Notes: generated by a model from the sequence alone, not told the origin. Shown: positions 26,341-36,368, counted from the stretch's first letter. The stretch: 64,000 bases of DNA from Marinomonas mediterranea MMB-1 (GCF_000192865.1 NC_015276.1:1798001-1862000); one strand, 5' to 3'. Made by a program: numbers and translations.

Positions 26341-26922
26341 GTGAATAAGCGAACACTCCAAAAGCAGCAAACAAAGGACGTCATAAAGAGAGTCGCAAAG
26401 CGCGCCTTTCTTGAAAATGGAATAGAGGCAACCACAACACGTGACATTAGCCGCGATGCTAACGTTGCAGTGGGGACGTTTTTCGTGCATTACCCTGACA
26501 AATTAGAGTTGGTCAAAGAGATTTTCTTTGAAGAACTTGAGGGTGCACTGACCCGCCATGCTGAGCAAGAAGAATTTACCGAATCCCCAAGTGATTATTT
26601 GCAACAAGTTGCCCAAACTCTATTTCGCTTCTTTGGTGAATTGAAAGAGTTTACTCAAAATGTAGTGCTGGACAGTCTTGTGACTGATGGCTTTCATAGT
26701 CAGCAAATGAAGATTGTCTCTGCTGGCATCGCTAATCGTTTTGAACGTGTTGGTGTTGACTCTGAAATGGCCCAACTGTTTGCGGATAACATGATCGCCA
26801 ATTACTGGTTTGTGATGATGGCATGTTTAAGTAGCGGCGATTACTATTCAAAAGCAAACTTATCCCGTTTGAAAAGCCTGAATTTACCGTTCGAAGTGTC
26901 CTACCAAAATGCAGCGCCCTAG
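26341..26922 (+). CDS. TetR/AcrR-family transcriptional regulator
   Basis: The 193-residue protein has a TetR helix-turn-helix (about residues 10-56: VIKRVAKRAFLENGIEATTTRDISRDANVAVGTFFVHYPDK) and a helical ligand domain with no recognisable specificity. It starts at GTG 26341 after TAGGAG. No divergent partner gene is adjacent, so its target is unknown. Its end overlaps the convergent radD gene by 4 nt. Confidence 0.88.
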   Translation: MNKRTLQKQQTKDVIKRVAKRAFLENGIEATTTRDISRDANVAVGTFFVHYPDKLELVKEIFFEELEGALTRHAEQEEFTESPSDYLQQVAQTLFRFFGELKEFTQNVVLDSLVTDGFHSQQMKIVSAGIANRFERVGVDSEMAQLFADNMIANYWFVMMACLSSGDYYSKANLSRLKSLNLPFEVSYQNAAP

Positions 26923-28661
26923 AGCTCGTTTGCTCGTCGATAAGGGCCGTCGTAATCAAACAGCCTTTCCGTCACTTGCCAATAATTACCCTTCTGTTTT
27001 TTTGCAATAACGAAATCAGGACTTGGTAGATAATCTAGGAAGCGCTTTATCTCATCAATAGTGCTAAATGAAACGGGGACCGCTCCGTTTCCGAGTCTTC
27101 GGCTAAACTCGTCGTTAAAGCGTTTTAAGTGTTTTTTTACCGAGAAATCAAACTGTTCTTTGAGTGTTTCACCGTCTTCATCATGATAGGTGATATGTAG
27201 CTTTGTTCCGTCTATTTTTGCAGTAATCGCCTGACACCTCAGTACTTTATTGTCTTTTAAGCTCAGTGCCTTTCTAAGTGTGTCGTCTGGGTCGATCAGT
27301 TTATGGTTACAGTGCAAACATTTGCGTGCAGCTATGTCATTTTCTTCGTTGCAATTTGGGCAGCGTTTAAAGACAAACCGATAACTGCATTGCTGCTCAT
27401 CGTCAGGTGTTTCAATGATCGCCTGACATCGGCGGCCGTAGTGCTCAAGCACATCGCCGTCTTTGCTTTGTTGTCCCCAAAACATGTTTTGAAAGTCACA
27501 CTGAGGGCAGGCTACTTGAACCAGTTTTACGTTTGGATTTGGCTTTTTCGTGCCTATTTCTGGTTGATAAAGGTCATAACCTTGGTTGGTGTAATCCAGA
27601 ATTAGGCAGTCCTTTTTGTTGTCACTCAGTCGCAGTCCTCGCCCGACAATTTGTTGATATAAACTGACCGATTCGGTTGGCCGTAGCAAGGCAATGACAT
27701 CAACATGGGGAGCATCGAAACCTGTGGTTAGAACCGACACGTTAACGAGATATTTAAGCCGCTTGTTTTTAAATGCGATGATAATCTCATCGCGTTCTTT
27801 AGTGGGAGTGTCTCCTGTCACTAAAGCGGACTCTTCGACGGGAAGGTAGCCGATGATTTCGTTTGCGTGGTCTCGTGTTGACGCAAAAATCATCACCCCT
27901 TGTCGACTTTGACTGAGCTCTAAGATTTGTTCACAGATTGCTTTGGTGACGCGCGGATGTTTAGACACGAGTTTGTTTAAGGATAAATCGCTCGTGTCTG
28001 TCTCACCGTCTAATGATTCGGTTAAGGCACTAAAATCGTATTGTTCGACTGCCGCATCGTAGACAATCAGTTTCGTTAGGTAGCCATCATTCACTAAACG
28101 GCGCAGTGGCAGTTCATAAATGCACTTTTCAAAGAATGCTTTGGGTGCATCTCTGAAAAAGCCCCAGTGGTGTCGTTTGTATATCCAGCCTGCGTCGAGA
28201 CGATACGGCGTCGCGGTCAGTCCGAGTATTCGAACGCGTGGGTTCAATTGTTTAAAATGCTGTATGACTTTTTGATATTGGCTTTCATCGTCTTCTGAAA
28301 TCCGGTGGCATTCGTCGACAATTAAGAGACTGATCGCGTCATTAAACAGGCCTAGGTTGGGGGCGAGACTTTGTACGCTGGCGAATGTTGTTTTTTTATT
28401 GAGTTGTCGTTGTCCTAAACCAGCGGAAAAAATACCCGTTTCAACGCCTAAGGCGGCCAGTTTACTGTGATTTTGATCGACCAGCTCTTTTACATGAGCA
28501 AGGCAAACAACGTTGCCTCTAGCGAGGAGGCCCAATTCTGCAATGACTAAACTTTTTCCTGCCCCTGTTGGTAATACAATAACAGCGCTGTCGTCACTCT
28601 GGCGAAAGTGTTCGAGGGTCGCGTCGACAGCGTCTTGTTGGTAGTTACGTAATTTATACAT
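26919..28661 (-). CDS. radD: RadD/YejH-type DEAD/DEAH-box helicase
   Basis: The 580-residue protein has helicase motif I PTGAGKSLV (near residue 32), motif II DECHRIS (near 118), motif III GLTATPYRLD and a C-terminal helicase domain (TTGFDAPHVDVIALLRPTESVSLYQQIVGRGLRL). A double zinc-binding region at about residues 400-470 carries CPQCDFQN and RCPNCNEEN...CLHCNHK. Length and zinc region match RadD, which acts in DNA repair and accelerates RecA-mediated exchange. Transcribed alone. Confidence 0.9.
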   Translation of the reverse strand: MYKLRNYQQDAVDATLEHFRQSDDSAVIVLPTGAGKSLVIAELGLLARGNVVCLAHVKELVDQNHSKLAALGVETGIFSAGLGQRQLNKKTTFASVQSLAPNLGLFNDAISLLIVDECHRISEDDESQYQKVIQHFKQLNPRVRILGLTATPYRLDAGWIYKRHHWGFFRDAPKAFFEKCIYELPLRRLVNDGYLTKLIVYDAAVEQYDFSALTESLDGETDTSDLSLNKLVSKHPRVTKAICEQILELSQSRQGVMIFASTRDHANEIIGYLPVEESALVTGDTPTKERDEIIIAFKNKRLKYLVNVSVLTTGFDAPHVDVIALLRPTESVSLYQQIVGRGLRLSDNKKDCLILDYTNQGYDLYQPEIGTKKPNPNVKLVQVACPQCDFQNMFWGQQSKDGDVLEHYGRRCQAIIETPDDEQQCSYRFVFKRCPNCNEENDIAARKCLHCNHKLIDPDDTLRKALSLKDNKVLRCQAITAKIDGTKLHITYHDEDGETLKEQFDFSVKKHLKRFNDEFSRRLGNGAVPVSFSTIDEIKRFLDYLPSPDFVIAKKQKGNYWQVTERLFDYDGPYRRANEL

Positions 28662-28782
28662 GCGGTAAGTCAGAATATTTGTTTAAACAGAAACAACAAT
28701 AAAAAAACGGATGAGTTGGGGGGCAAGCTACAGTAAGATGGCGCGATTATCAAATATTGACTCTACGCGTTGCGAGGTTTAA

Positions 28783-29433
28783 ATGGATCTGTCGATTATG
28801 TCAGAAGATACATCGTTCGATACGATTGTGCAGGCTATTCGTAGTCAAGGTTGGTGCATTGTCGACGGCTTTTTCAAACAAGAGTTTATAGATGCGTTAG
28901 CACAGGATGCAAAGTCTATTAACCCCGACCAGATGAAACAAGCTGGAATCGGTCGTTCATCTGATCATCAAGTGGCACTAAACGCCCGCCGCGACCGCAT
29001 CCAATGGATCGAACCTGATTCTCCCGTTAGAAAGCAGTTCTTAGAGGCGATGGAAGCGCTTAGAGTGGCATTAAATCGAAAACTGATTTTGGGGCTTTGG
29101 GATTACGAAGCACATTTTGCTCGTTATGAGGGCGGTGCTTTCTACGAGAAGCACGTAGATGCGTTTCAAGGCCGGTCTAATCGAGTGTTATCGACGGTCT
29201 TATACCTCAATGACGAGTGGGAAGAACGCGCTGGTGGTGAGTTTGTCTTGTACGATGAGCATCAGCAAGAACTCGAAATCGGGCGTTATATGCCTTCCAA
29301 AGGGCGCTTTGCGATATTTTTAAGCGAAGCGTTTCCGCATGAAGTCTTACCTGCTGCCAAAACACGTTACAGTGTGGCGGGCTGGTTTCGTATTAACAAT
29401 AATGCAGGCGGGAGGCTTGATCCAAATCAATAG
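28783..29433 (+). CDS. 2-oxoglutarate/Fe(II)-dependent oxygenase (SM-20/prolyl hydroxylase type)
   Basis: The 216-residue protein has a C-terminal double-stranded beta-helix with the iron ligands H and D in YEKHVDAF (HxD) and H in FPHEVLP, plus TRYSVAGWFRIN with the oxoglutarate-binding Arg. Relatives hydroxylate proline in ribosomal protein or EF-Tu targets; here the substrate is not known. ATG 28783 follows GAGG, though MSEDTS (ATG 28798) is also possible. The next gene is trhO, which also uses oxygen-dependent chemistry on a translation component, so a shared theme is possible. Confidence 0.85.
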   Translation: MDLSIMSEDTSFDTIVQAIRSQGWCIVDGFFKQEFIDALAQDAKSINPDQMKQAGIGRSSDHQVALNARRDRIQWIEPDSPVRKQFLEAMEALRVALNRKLILGLWDYEAHFARYEGGAFYEKHVDAFQGRSNRVLSTVLYLNDEWEERAGGEFVLYDEHQQELEIGRYMPSKGRFAIFLSEAFPHEVLPAAKTRYSVAGWFRINNNAGGRLDPNQ

Positions 29434-29519
29434 GCTCGTTTTTTTTGTGTGAATTCTCTATAATGCGCGCCGTGTTTAACTGCTCTGGTTTTACGTTCCA
29501 GTTCGCATAGGAGAAAATT

Positions 29520-30512
29520 ATGTCAAAAGTCGTTGTTTGTGCCCTTTATAAGTTTGTTAAGTTGGAGCAATTTGAAGCGCTCCGTCAGCCTTTGTTAGAT
29601 GTCCTCTTGCAAAATGAAGTCCGTGGTACTTTGCTGTTAGCCAATGAAGGCATCAATGGCACGGTGGCAGGTAGTCGAGAAGGGATTGATGCTATGTTAG
29701 CTTGGTTAGACCAACAACCAGGCTTAGAAAACATTGTGTCTAAAGAGTCATACGATGAAGACATGCCGTTCTACCGCACGAAAGTAAAGCTAAAAAAAGA
29801 AATCGTAACGATGGGCGTTGAAGGTATTGATCCTCGCGAAGTCGTCGGTACGTATGTGAAGCCTAAAGACTGGAATGCTCTTATTTCAGATCCAGACGTT
29901 GTATTGATCGATACTCGTAATGATTACGAATACCAAATTGGCACGTTCGATAATGCGGTCAACCCTGTTACAGATACATTCCGAGAGTTTCCTGAGTATG
30001 TTGAAAAAAACATGGACCCTGCGAAGCAGAAAAAAGTGGCCATGTTTTGTACGGGTGGTATTCGTTGTGAGAAATCGACTGCTTACATGAAAGAGCAGGG
30101 TTTTGAAGAGGTTTATCACTTGGAAGGCGGGATTCTTAAGTATCTGGAAGAAGTTCCAGAAGAAGAGTCAATGTGGAAAGGTGAGTGTTTTGTGTTTGAT
30201 AATCGTGTTTCTGTCAATCACAACCTAGAAAAAGGCGCTTACGATCAATGTCACGCTTGTCGTATGCCCATCACTGAAGAAGAGAAGCAAGACGAACGGT
30301 TTGAACAAGGCGTGAGCTGTCTGCATTGCTTTGACAAGTATACTGACGAACAGCGTAAGCGTTTTATTGAGCGTGAACGTCAGGTTCAGTTAGCGAAATC
30401 ACGAGGTGAAGAGCATATTGGTGCGGAAGTACTGGATGCGGTTGAGAAACACCGTCGTGAGAAAGAGCTAGAACGTGAGCGTCAGCGCAAAGCCCACAAA
30501 CACGCCAAGTAA
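29520..30512 (+). CDS. trhO: tRNA U34 hydroxylase TrhO (rhodanese family)
   Basis: The 330-residue protein has an N-terminal acylphosphatase-like domain (VVCALYKFVKLEQF, LLANEGINGTVAGS) and a rhodanese domain (about residues 122-220) with the catalytic loop CTGGIRCEK, Cys at residue 177. A C-terminal zinc-type cysteine cluster follows (CHACRMPI and CLHCFDK). TrhO makes 5-hydroxyuridine at position 34 of tRNAs. The C-terminus is rich in Arg and Lys. A strong terminator follows at 30521. Confidence 0.93.
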   Translation: MSKVVVCALYKFVKLEQFEALRQPLLDVLLQNEVRGTLLLANEGINGTVAGSREGIDAMLAWLDQQPGLENIVSKESYDEDMPFYRTKVKLKKEIVTMGVEGIDPREVVGTYVKPKDWNALISDPDVVLIDTRNDYEYQIGTFDNAVNPVTDTFREFPEYVEKNMDPAKQKKVAMFCTGGIRCEKSTAYMKEQGFEEVYHLEGGILKYLEEVPEEESMWKGECFVFDNRVSVNHNLEKGAYDQCHACRMPITEEEKQDERFEQGVSCLHCFDKYTDEQRKRFIERERQVQLAKSRGEEHIGAEVLDAVEKHRREKELERERQRKAHKHAK

Positions 30513-30520
30513 TATAAATA

Positions 30521-30555
30521 ACATAGAAAAGCCAGCGTTGCTGGCTTTTCTATGT
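30521..30555. terminator. Strong terminator hairpin after trhO
   Basis: ACATAGAAAAGCCAGC at 30521-30536 and its exact complement GCTGGCTTTTCTATGT at 30540-30555 form a perfect 16-bp stem with a GTT loop. The T-run lies inside the 3' arm. It should stop trhO transcription and may act in both directions. Confidence 0.85.
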
Positions 30556-30790
30556 CTGGATTAAAGAAGACATACGGGCTTGATAGTGACAGATATCAAA
30601 ACTCTAAGTGTAAAATTTTACTAAGCTGGTGATATGGTTTTTAATAGTCGGTTTTGTCGATTATTGTGGCCGCTTAATTTCCTTAACTGATTCGACGTTC
30701 GTCATTAAGGGAGGCGAATGAATCGGACTAACTTTATCTATGTTTTTGCATGAACGATAGGTCATGGGTTATAGGTATAGAGGAGTCGAT

Positions 30791-31969
30791 TTGTTTTCGA
30801 TCAATTTTAGACACGCCAATACGTGGCGCGCACTCGCTGTCATTTCCATTACTAGCCTCATTTCAATGGCTATTCTTGTGTTTCTTTTGGCCCATAATAT
30901 GGACCGATTATTGACTAAAGAACGATATCAACACGTGCGTTCGCATGTGATGATGGCTCGCCATCTGGTGACTTCTTCGATTAGTCATAAGAACACTCAG
31001 CCAGAAAATACGTTAGGTGAAAAATTAATGCTCGAGCAGTTGCCACTAGAGCCGCTGCTTGATGAGCTATCTAAACTGCGTTATCTGGATGAAAGCTATT
31101 TTTGGGTGTTGGATTTTAACGGCGTCATGCTAATGCATCCGTATTCTCCCAACATCGTTGGGGTGTCAACCCTGTCTATGCTAGATCGCGATGGCGATAA
31201 GTTTGTACGTGATATTATTGCGACTGCGCGTGACGGCGGTGGTTTTGTCGAGTATTCCTGGACGAAACCGGGCGGGGACATACAGTATCCAAAAGTGTCT
31301 TATGTCACGCTTGTGGAAGAGCTTGGCTGGATCATCGGTTCGGGCGCTTACATTGACGATCTAGAAGAGGCAAAAAGTGCAGAAGTTGTGCGAAGTACCA
31401 TGATTGCGCTGACATTATTGCTCTTAAATACGCTTGTTTTACTGTTTGTCGCAAGAAAGTATCTCAATATTTTCCATAATAAATCCATTAAAGACGAACT
31501 GACAGGCTTACTAAATCGACGCTATCTTGAGGAAATTCATCAGGATGTTAGCGAGTCCGCTGATGCACATAAACAACCGATTTCTGTTTTATTCTTCGAT
31601 ATTGATCACTTTAAGCGTGTTAATGATGAATATGGTCATCAATGTGGTGATATTACGTTGGCAAAGGTTGGTGACATTGTGTCTAACCATACACGCGTTC
31701 GAGACTTTTCCTTTAGGTACGGCGGTGAAGAGTTTGTGATGATTGTGAGAAGTGATCAACAAGAGGCGTTTGCAATGGCTGAAGAGTTACGTCAAGCGAT
31801 TGAAAATAGCCCAATTAATCTCGGTGATCAGTATATTCATGTCACGGTGAGTATTGGTGTCGCGACACGAGCGTCTAACGATGTTTGTTCGATTAAAGAT
31901 GTGATAGCGAAAGCCGACTCATTGATGTATCTCGCGAAGCAAGCGGGACGAAATCAAGTCAAGGTGTAA
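30791..31969 (+). CDS. Cache-domain diguanylate cyclase, first of a tandem pair
   Basis: The 392-residue protein has a membrane segment (about 16-38), a periplasmic single Cache domain (about 40-190, with LRYLDESYFWVLDFNGVMLMHPYSPNIVG), a second membrane segment (about 200-222) and a GGDEF domain (about 230-392) with active site FRYGGEEF. An RVRD inhibitory site lies 5 residues before it. It should make cyclic di-GMP in response to a periplasmic ligand. TTG 30791 was chosen because AGAGGAG precedes it by 6 nt and the neighbouring paralogue starts in the same way; ATG 30764 lacks a ribosome site. Confidence 0.9.
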   Translation: MFSINFRHANTWRALAVISITSLISMAILVFLLAHNMDRLLTKERYQHVRSHVMMARHLVTSSISHKNTQPENTLGEKLMLEQLPLEPLLDELSKLRYLDESYFWVLDFNGVMLMHPYSPNIVGVSTLSMLDRDGDKFVRDIIATARDGGGFVEYSWTKPGGDIQYPKVSYVTLVEELGWIIGSGAYIDDLEEAKSAEVVRSTMIALTLLLLNTLVLLFVARKYLNIFHNKSIKDELTGLLNRRYLEEIHQDVSESADAHKQPISVLFFDIDHFKRVNDEYGHQCGDITLAKVGDIVSNHTRVRDFSFRYGGEEFVMIVRSDQQEAFAMAEELRQAIENSPINLGDQYIHVTVSIGVATRASNDVCSIKDVIAKADSLMYLAKQAGRNQVKV

Positions 31970-32051
31970 TTGGAACCTTTCGAGAATGTGGAAGCTAGAC
32001 TAACCTTACTATAAGTGTGAGTTGGCGTTCCAAACTTCAAAAGGACTTCTA

Positions 32052-33206
32052 TTGCTTTCATTTCAGACAAAATATTCAGATACCTTACCTGCTCTCGTTG
32101 CGATCTCAATTACGGGCTTGACTTCAATGGTATGTGTGATTGCTCTTGCAGTATACCAGTTAGATTCATTGCTTAAAAAAGAGCGCTACGCGACGGTTAA
32201 ATCTCAGGTAATGACGGCAAAGCAGCTTGTTCACATTACCATGCAACACTCCCTTCATTCTGATCCTGCCGATATTAAATCAGAGGTGCTTAATATGCTT
32301 GATAAGCTTAGGTATCCTGATGATGGTTATTTTTGGATCCTAGATAAGCAGGGAATAATGCTAATGCATCCCTTTTCAAAGGGCATAGTAGGAAGTTCAA
32401 CGCTTGACTTGCAGGATATAGATGGAAAGCTATTCGTACACGATATGTTGGTCACAGCAGAGTCAGGAGGTGGTTTTGTCACCTACTCATGGCTTAAGCC
32501 CGGAGGGAAAACGCATTTTTCTAAGATAGCTTATGTGACGCCAATCGATGAGTGGGGGTGGGTTCTGGGTTCCGGCTCCTACATAGACGATTTGCAAAGC
32601 GCGACGGAAAGCGAAGTGTATCGAAATAGCGCTGTGTCTTTGATGCTCCTAGCGATAAATGTACTTGTTTTGCTGCTGGTATCACGAAAATTTATTAACC
32701 GATTTCATTTTTGTGCGATTAAAGATGAGCTTTCAGGCTTATTAAATCGTCGTTATTTGAATGAAATCAGTGCGAAGGTAATGGCAAATGCTCAAACGAA
32801 TAACCGATCTATTTCGTTATTGTTCTTTGATATCGATCTTTTTAAATCAATAAATGATAAGTATGGCCATCACGCAGGCGATCTTGTTCTTAGCCAACTT
32901 GGGAGTATTGTAAAAGAGTTCACTCGCATGAACGATTTGTCTTTTCGGTACGGTGGGGAGGAATTTGTTTTAATCTACGAGGGCGATGTTCATGAGGCAG
33001 AGCGATTTGCGAATGACTTACGACAATACATCGAAAAGAGTGCTTTCGATCTGGGTATAGCGCAAATTCAACTCACCGTGAGTATTGGAGTTGCGACGAA
33101 TCAATCTCACGAGACTCATTCAATTAAAGATTTGATCTTCAGGGCTGATGCGGCCATGTATCAGGCTAAGGCCGCAGGACGAAACTGCATACGGGTTTAT
33201 AGCTAA
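32052..33206 (+). CDS. Cache-domain diguanylate cyclase, second of a tandem pair
   Basis: The 384-residue protein is a close paralogue of the gene upstream over its full length: same Cache (LRYPDDGYFWILDKQGIMLMHPFSKGIVG), same membrane layout, GGDEF site FRYGGEEF and an RMND inhibitory site five residues before it. TTG 32052 follows AAAAGGA and aligns with the start of the first copy (LLSF against LFSI). The copies differ mostly in the linker and in the N-terminal helix, so the duplication is old enough to allow different ligands. Both appear catalytically intact. Confidence 0.9.
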   Translation: MLSFQTKYSDTLPALVAISITGLTSMVCVIALAVYQLDSLLKKERYATVKSQVMTAKQLVHITMQHSLHSDPADIKSEVLNMLDKLRYPDDGYFWILDKQGIMLMHPFSKGIVGSSTLDLQDIDGKLFVHDMLVTAESGGGFVTYSWLKPGGKTHFSKIAYVTPIDEWGWVLGSGSYIDDLQSATESEVYRNSAVSLMLLAINVLVLLLVSRKFINRFHFCAIKDELSGLLNRRYLNEISAKVMANAQTNNRSISLLFFDIDLFKSINDKYGHHAGDLVLSQLGSIVKEFTRMNDLSFRYGGEEFVLIYEGDVHEAERFANDLRQYIEKSAFDLGIAQIQLTVSIGVATNQSHETHSIKDLIFRADAAMYQAKAAGRNCIRVYS

Positions 33207-33278
33207 CTCAACTTACGATAACGCGAATACGCCTTACATAATGACTTATAGTAATTGAAAGGCGTACTCGCACTCTTT

Positions 33279-34568
33279 TTAAATAAGCTGTTGATAGCCA
33301 ACCATTAACATTATGAGTATTAAATCAGCAATGATAAATGGAATAACACCCGAAAATATCTCTTCTAGTGAAGCGTAATCTTTAGCAACGGAATGAATGA
33401 CAAATACATTCAGACCAACCGGAGGCGTAATCATTCCAATCTCCAATAGTTTTGCGACAAACAACCCAAACCACACAGTATCAATGCCGTGTTCTGCAAT
33501 GATTGGTAAAAAGAGCGGCAATGTTAGCAACATCGCGCCAATGGGTTCTAAAAACATACCCAAAGCCAAATAAACTACGATAATCACCATTAGAATGATA
33601 AGCGTGCTGAAGCCGTGATTATCAATCCAGTCTGCAATTTCAAAAGAGACGCCTGTTAGAGCAATTAAGCGAGTAAATAGACTGGCTCCGATCGCAATCA
33701 TAAACAAGGAACCGCTAGACAAAAGTGTGTCTAAGCAACTGTTTCGAAAAACAGATTTACTTAGTGATCCTTGGAAAAACGCAATAATCAAAGTAAAAAA
33801 CGCGCCAATTGCCCCCGCTTCTGTTGCTGTAAAAATCCCCCCAAATAACCCACCAAACACTGCACTTACTAACACCAGTACAGGCCATATTTGCAAACTT
33901 GCCGACCATTTTTCCGATGTTGTGGTGTTCGCACCTCTGGGGAGTCGGCTCGGAGAACGTAAGTATATTAACCAAACCACGATGAAGTACATAAACATGG
34001 ATATTAAGCCAAGAGCGAGTCCTCCAATAAATAGATCGTTAATGGACTCTTCCGCTTGAATTCCATAAATAATCAACAAAATACTCGGTGGGATTAAAGC
34101 GCCTATAGTGCCACCCGCAGCGACAGATCCGGTAGCGACGCGAATGTCATACTTCATCGCATGCATTTCTGGAATTGCTATACGGCCTATTGCTGCACTA
34201 CAAGCAACGGAGGATCCTGTGACGGCAGCAAAGCCACTGGCACCGCCTATGGAGGAAATGGCCAATCCGCTGGGGAGCCAACCAAGCCAAGCTCGTGCGG
34301 CGGCAAATAACCCTTTAGTCATGCCAGTGTGAAAGGCTAAATATCCCATAAATAAGAACATCGGAACTGAACTTAATGTCCAACTTGAAGCAAAACCATA
34401 GGGTATGGTTGATACCATACTGATTGCAGATTCCACTCCTACAATGGCTGCAATGCCTAGACCCGAAACCGTCAATAAGCTCACAGCAATAGGCACTCTC
34501 ATCATGATGAGCAGTAATACACCGACTAACGAAAAATAACCGATGAAAACGGGATCAATCTCCAACAT
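33279..34568 (-). CDS. TRAP transporter large permease (DctM-like)
   Basis: The 429-residue protein has about twelve membrane segments and the family patterns GGASGFAAVTGSSVACSAAIGRIAIPEM and GVITPPVG-like GMITPPVGLNVFVIHSVA. It uses the sodium gradient to import the ligand delivered by the receptor encoded at 35143. It directly follows the small permease gene with no gap. It is the last gene of a minus-strand operon that begins with an SDR at 39493, so the transported compound is probably the substrate of that catabolic pathway or a product of it. Confidence 0.92.
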   Translation of the reverse strand: MLEIDPVFIGYFSLVGVLLLIMMRVPIAVSLLTVSGLGIAAIVGVESAISMVSTIPYGFASSWTLSSVPMFLFMGYLAFHTGMTKGLFAAARAWLGWLPSGLAISSIGGASGFAAVTGSSVACSAAIGRIAIPEMHAMKYDIRVATGSVAAGGTIGALIPPSILLIIYGIQAEESINDLFIGGLALGLISMFMYFIVVWLIYLRSPSRLPRGANTTTSEKWSASLQIWPVLVLVSAVFGGLFGGIFTATEAGAIGAFFTLIIAFFQGSLSKSVFRNSCLDTLLSSGSLFMIAIGASLFTRLIALTGVSFEIADWIDNHGFSTLIILMVIIVVYLALGMFLEPIGAMLLTLPLFLPIIAEHGIDTVWFGLFVAKLLEIGMITPPVGLNVFVIHSVAKDYASLEEIFSGVIPFIIADLILIMLMVGYQQLI

Positions 34569-35120
34569 CTATTTTTCTCCTTCCGTGACAGTAATGTTTA
34601 ACGCATTAGGGGAGGCCGCTTGAGTATCGATTCTTCCATTAAAAAACTGTGAAAAGGTGCTGATAACGCGAAACGTCAGCACAAATGTCATCAATCCAAA
34701 GGAAACCGGCAAAATCCAATAACTAGGCCAAGTATAAAAAACGGTGACACCAGACTCGATATAAGCACCTTTGGCTGTGTTGGAAAGCGCTTCTTGAAGC
34801 GTCCCCCAACACAAAATGCCATATATCAAAACAGAGAGGACGAAACCAAAAAGCTCGACTACTAATCGTTTTTTTAGGTTTAAATAGTCTGTAAAAATAG
34901 TGGCCTCGACATGACGCCGCCGTAGCTCCGAGTAAGCCACAGGCAGAAAACTCACCATTACCATGTAATAATGGCTAACCAGTTCTGATGTGGCGGTTAA
35001 CCCTTTATCAGCGAAGGTTCGCATACTAACATCAACGACTATTTGTAAGACCATCATTACCAACACAGCAGAACCGAAGATAATGGTGAGACGTTCAATA
35101 GCGTGCTCAATAAACTTCAT
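34569..35120 (-). CDS. TRAP transporter small permease (DctQ-like)
   Basis: The 183-residue protein has four membrane helices and a typical DctQ pattern: an N-terminal helix with VMMVLQIVVDVSMR, a RRRHVEATIFTDY loop, and ISTFSQFFNG near the end. It pairs with the large permease downstream. Its gene abuts the large permease start and is 22 nt after the receptor gene. Confidence 0.88.
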   Translation of the reverse strand: MKFIEHAIERLTIIFGSAVLVMMVLQIVVDVSMRTFADKGLTATSELVSHYYMVMVSFLPVAYSELRRRHVEATIFTDYLNLKKRLVVELFGFVLSVLIYGILCWGTLQEALSNTAKGAYIESGVTVFYTWPSYWILPVSFGLMTFVLTFRVISTFSQFFNGRIDTQAASPNALNITVTEGEK

Positions 35121-35142
35121 CTTTTTTCCTACTTGTGTCGAA

Positions 35143-36264
35143 TTAGTTAGCGTAATCCATTAGTTTGCGATGTGACCAAATTTCTTTATAACGTAGTTCG
35201 GCCAGTTCTTCGATACTGTCTACACCTTCGACAAGGTGGTTCCACTTTTCGACTAACGCTAAATAGCGATCAACCTTTTCTTGTGCGTTTACAACGCCGC
35301 GTTTCTCTAGTGTGTCGGCAACGGTTGCTATGTGTTTTTGTCTGAATTCAGCCGCTTTAGCTAATAGCGATGCATCGGGCTCAATAAAGGTAATGCCTTG
35401 TTTTTCACCTTCAGCAGTTGCTTCTTTCAAAATGTCACGCCAGCCAGCGATGCTCGCGGCTTGAGCATACTGCGCTGCGTGCATAAGAGCATGGCGGTCT
35501 TTTTCATTCATTTTTGACCAGATTCGATTACTAAGGCTGGGCATAGCAGAAGCATTAAATACGCCTTGATGAATGTTGGTGACGTAACGCACAGATTCGT
35601 ATAAACGTTGGTTTTTTAAATCTGGTGTCGAGCTGTAGGTTCCATCAAGGACACCTGAAGAGAGCATTTCAAACAGTTCAGTGGATGGGATTTGCGTCGC
35701 CTCGGCCCCCATTTCTGAAATAAAACGGGTAAATACAGAACCAGCTGTGCGAATGCGCATACCTGCCAAATCGCTACTGGTTCGTACTGGTTCTCGGGTT
35801 AATAGTTCGTACGTTACAGTGGCATCGCTGCCCGTATAAACTTGGCCGTTTGTACTAAACTCTGCTATGCATTCAGAGCAGGTTGAAATGTACTCGCTTA
35901 CAGCTGATGCGATCGCACGGTTGTCTGTACCAACTACGGACAATTCAGCCACTAAAGCACTGTTAGTGAAGTCAGCAGCGAAATAAGGCATGATAATGGT
36001 ACCCATTTCAGCAACTCCCCGTTTCAGTCCTTGATTCATTTCGGAGACGGATAAAAGCCCTGAAGGTGTGTCACGGATTTTCCATCGACCGTCCGTGAAA
36101 TCTTTTAGCTTTTCGGCCATGATTGGATAAGCTGTGGTAGCCAAAACATGAGAAGGGCCAAAACCGGATACCGCACGAATTGTTTTGGCTGAAACAGCTG
36201 TTGATTGCAGCGCAAGATAAGTGAACGTTATCATGCAGGCATTTAAGAATAATTTACGATTCAT
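35143..36264 (-). CDS. TRAP transporter periplasmic receptor (DctP-like)
   Basis: The 373-residue protein has a signal peptide (ALQSTAVSA then KTIRA), a DctP fold and the ligand region with LLTREPVRTSSDLAGMRIRTAGSVFTRFISEMGAEATQIP, in which the Arg usually binds a carboxylate. The substrate is therefore probably an organic acid. It sits between the flavin monooxygenase gene and the two permease genes. The 104-bp gap upstream contains a small hairpin (GCTCT, GAAA, GAGC) that may tune expression of the transporter part of the operon. Confidence 0.9.
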   Translation of the reverse strand: MNRKLFLNACMITFTYLALQSTAVSAKTIRAVSGFGPSHVLATTAYPIMAEKLKDFTDGRWKIRDTPSGLLSVSEMNQGLKRGVAEMGTIIMPYFAADFTNSALVAELSVVGTDNRAIASAVSEYISTCSECIAEFSTNGQVYTGSDATVTYELLTREPVRTSSDLAGMRIRTAGSVFTRFISEMGAEATQIPSTELFEMLSSGVLDGTYSSTPDLKNQRLYESVRYVTNIHQGVFNASAMPSLSNRIWSKMNEKDRHALMHAAQYAQAASIAGWRDILKEATAEGEKQGITFIEPDASLLAKAAEFRQKHIATVADTLEKRGVVNAQEKVDRYLALVEKWNHLVEGVDSIEELAELRYKEIWSHRKLMDYAN

Positions 36265-36368
36265 ATTATTTTTCCTTAATTTTTATTTTTATAACGGACG
36301 CTCTGAAAGAGCGCTCTCAACTTAATTTATACATTCTCTCTACACGGGCTTTTAATAAAGAGGCCGCT

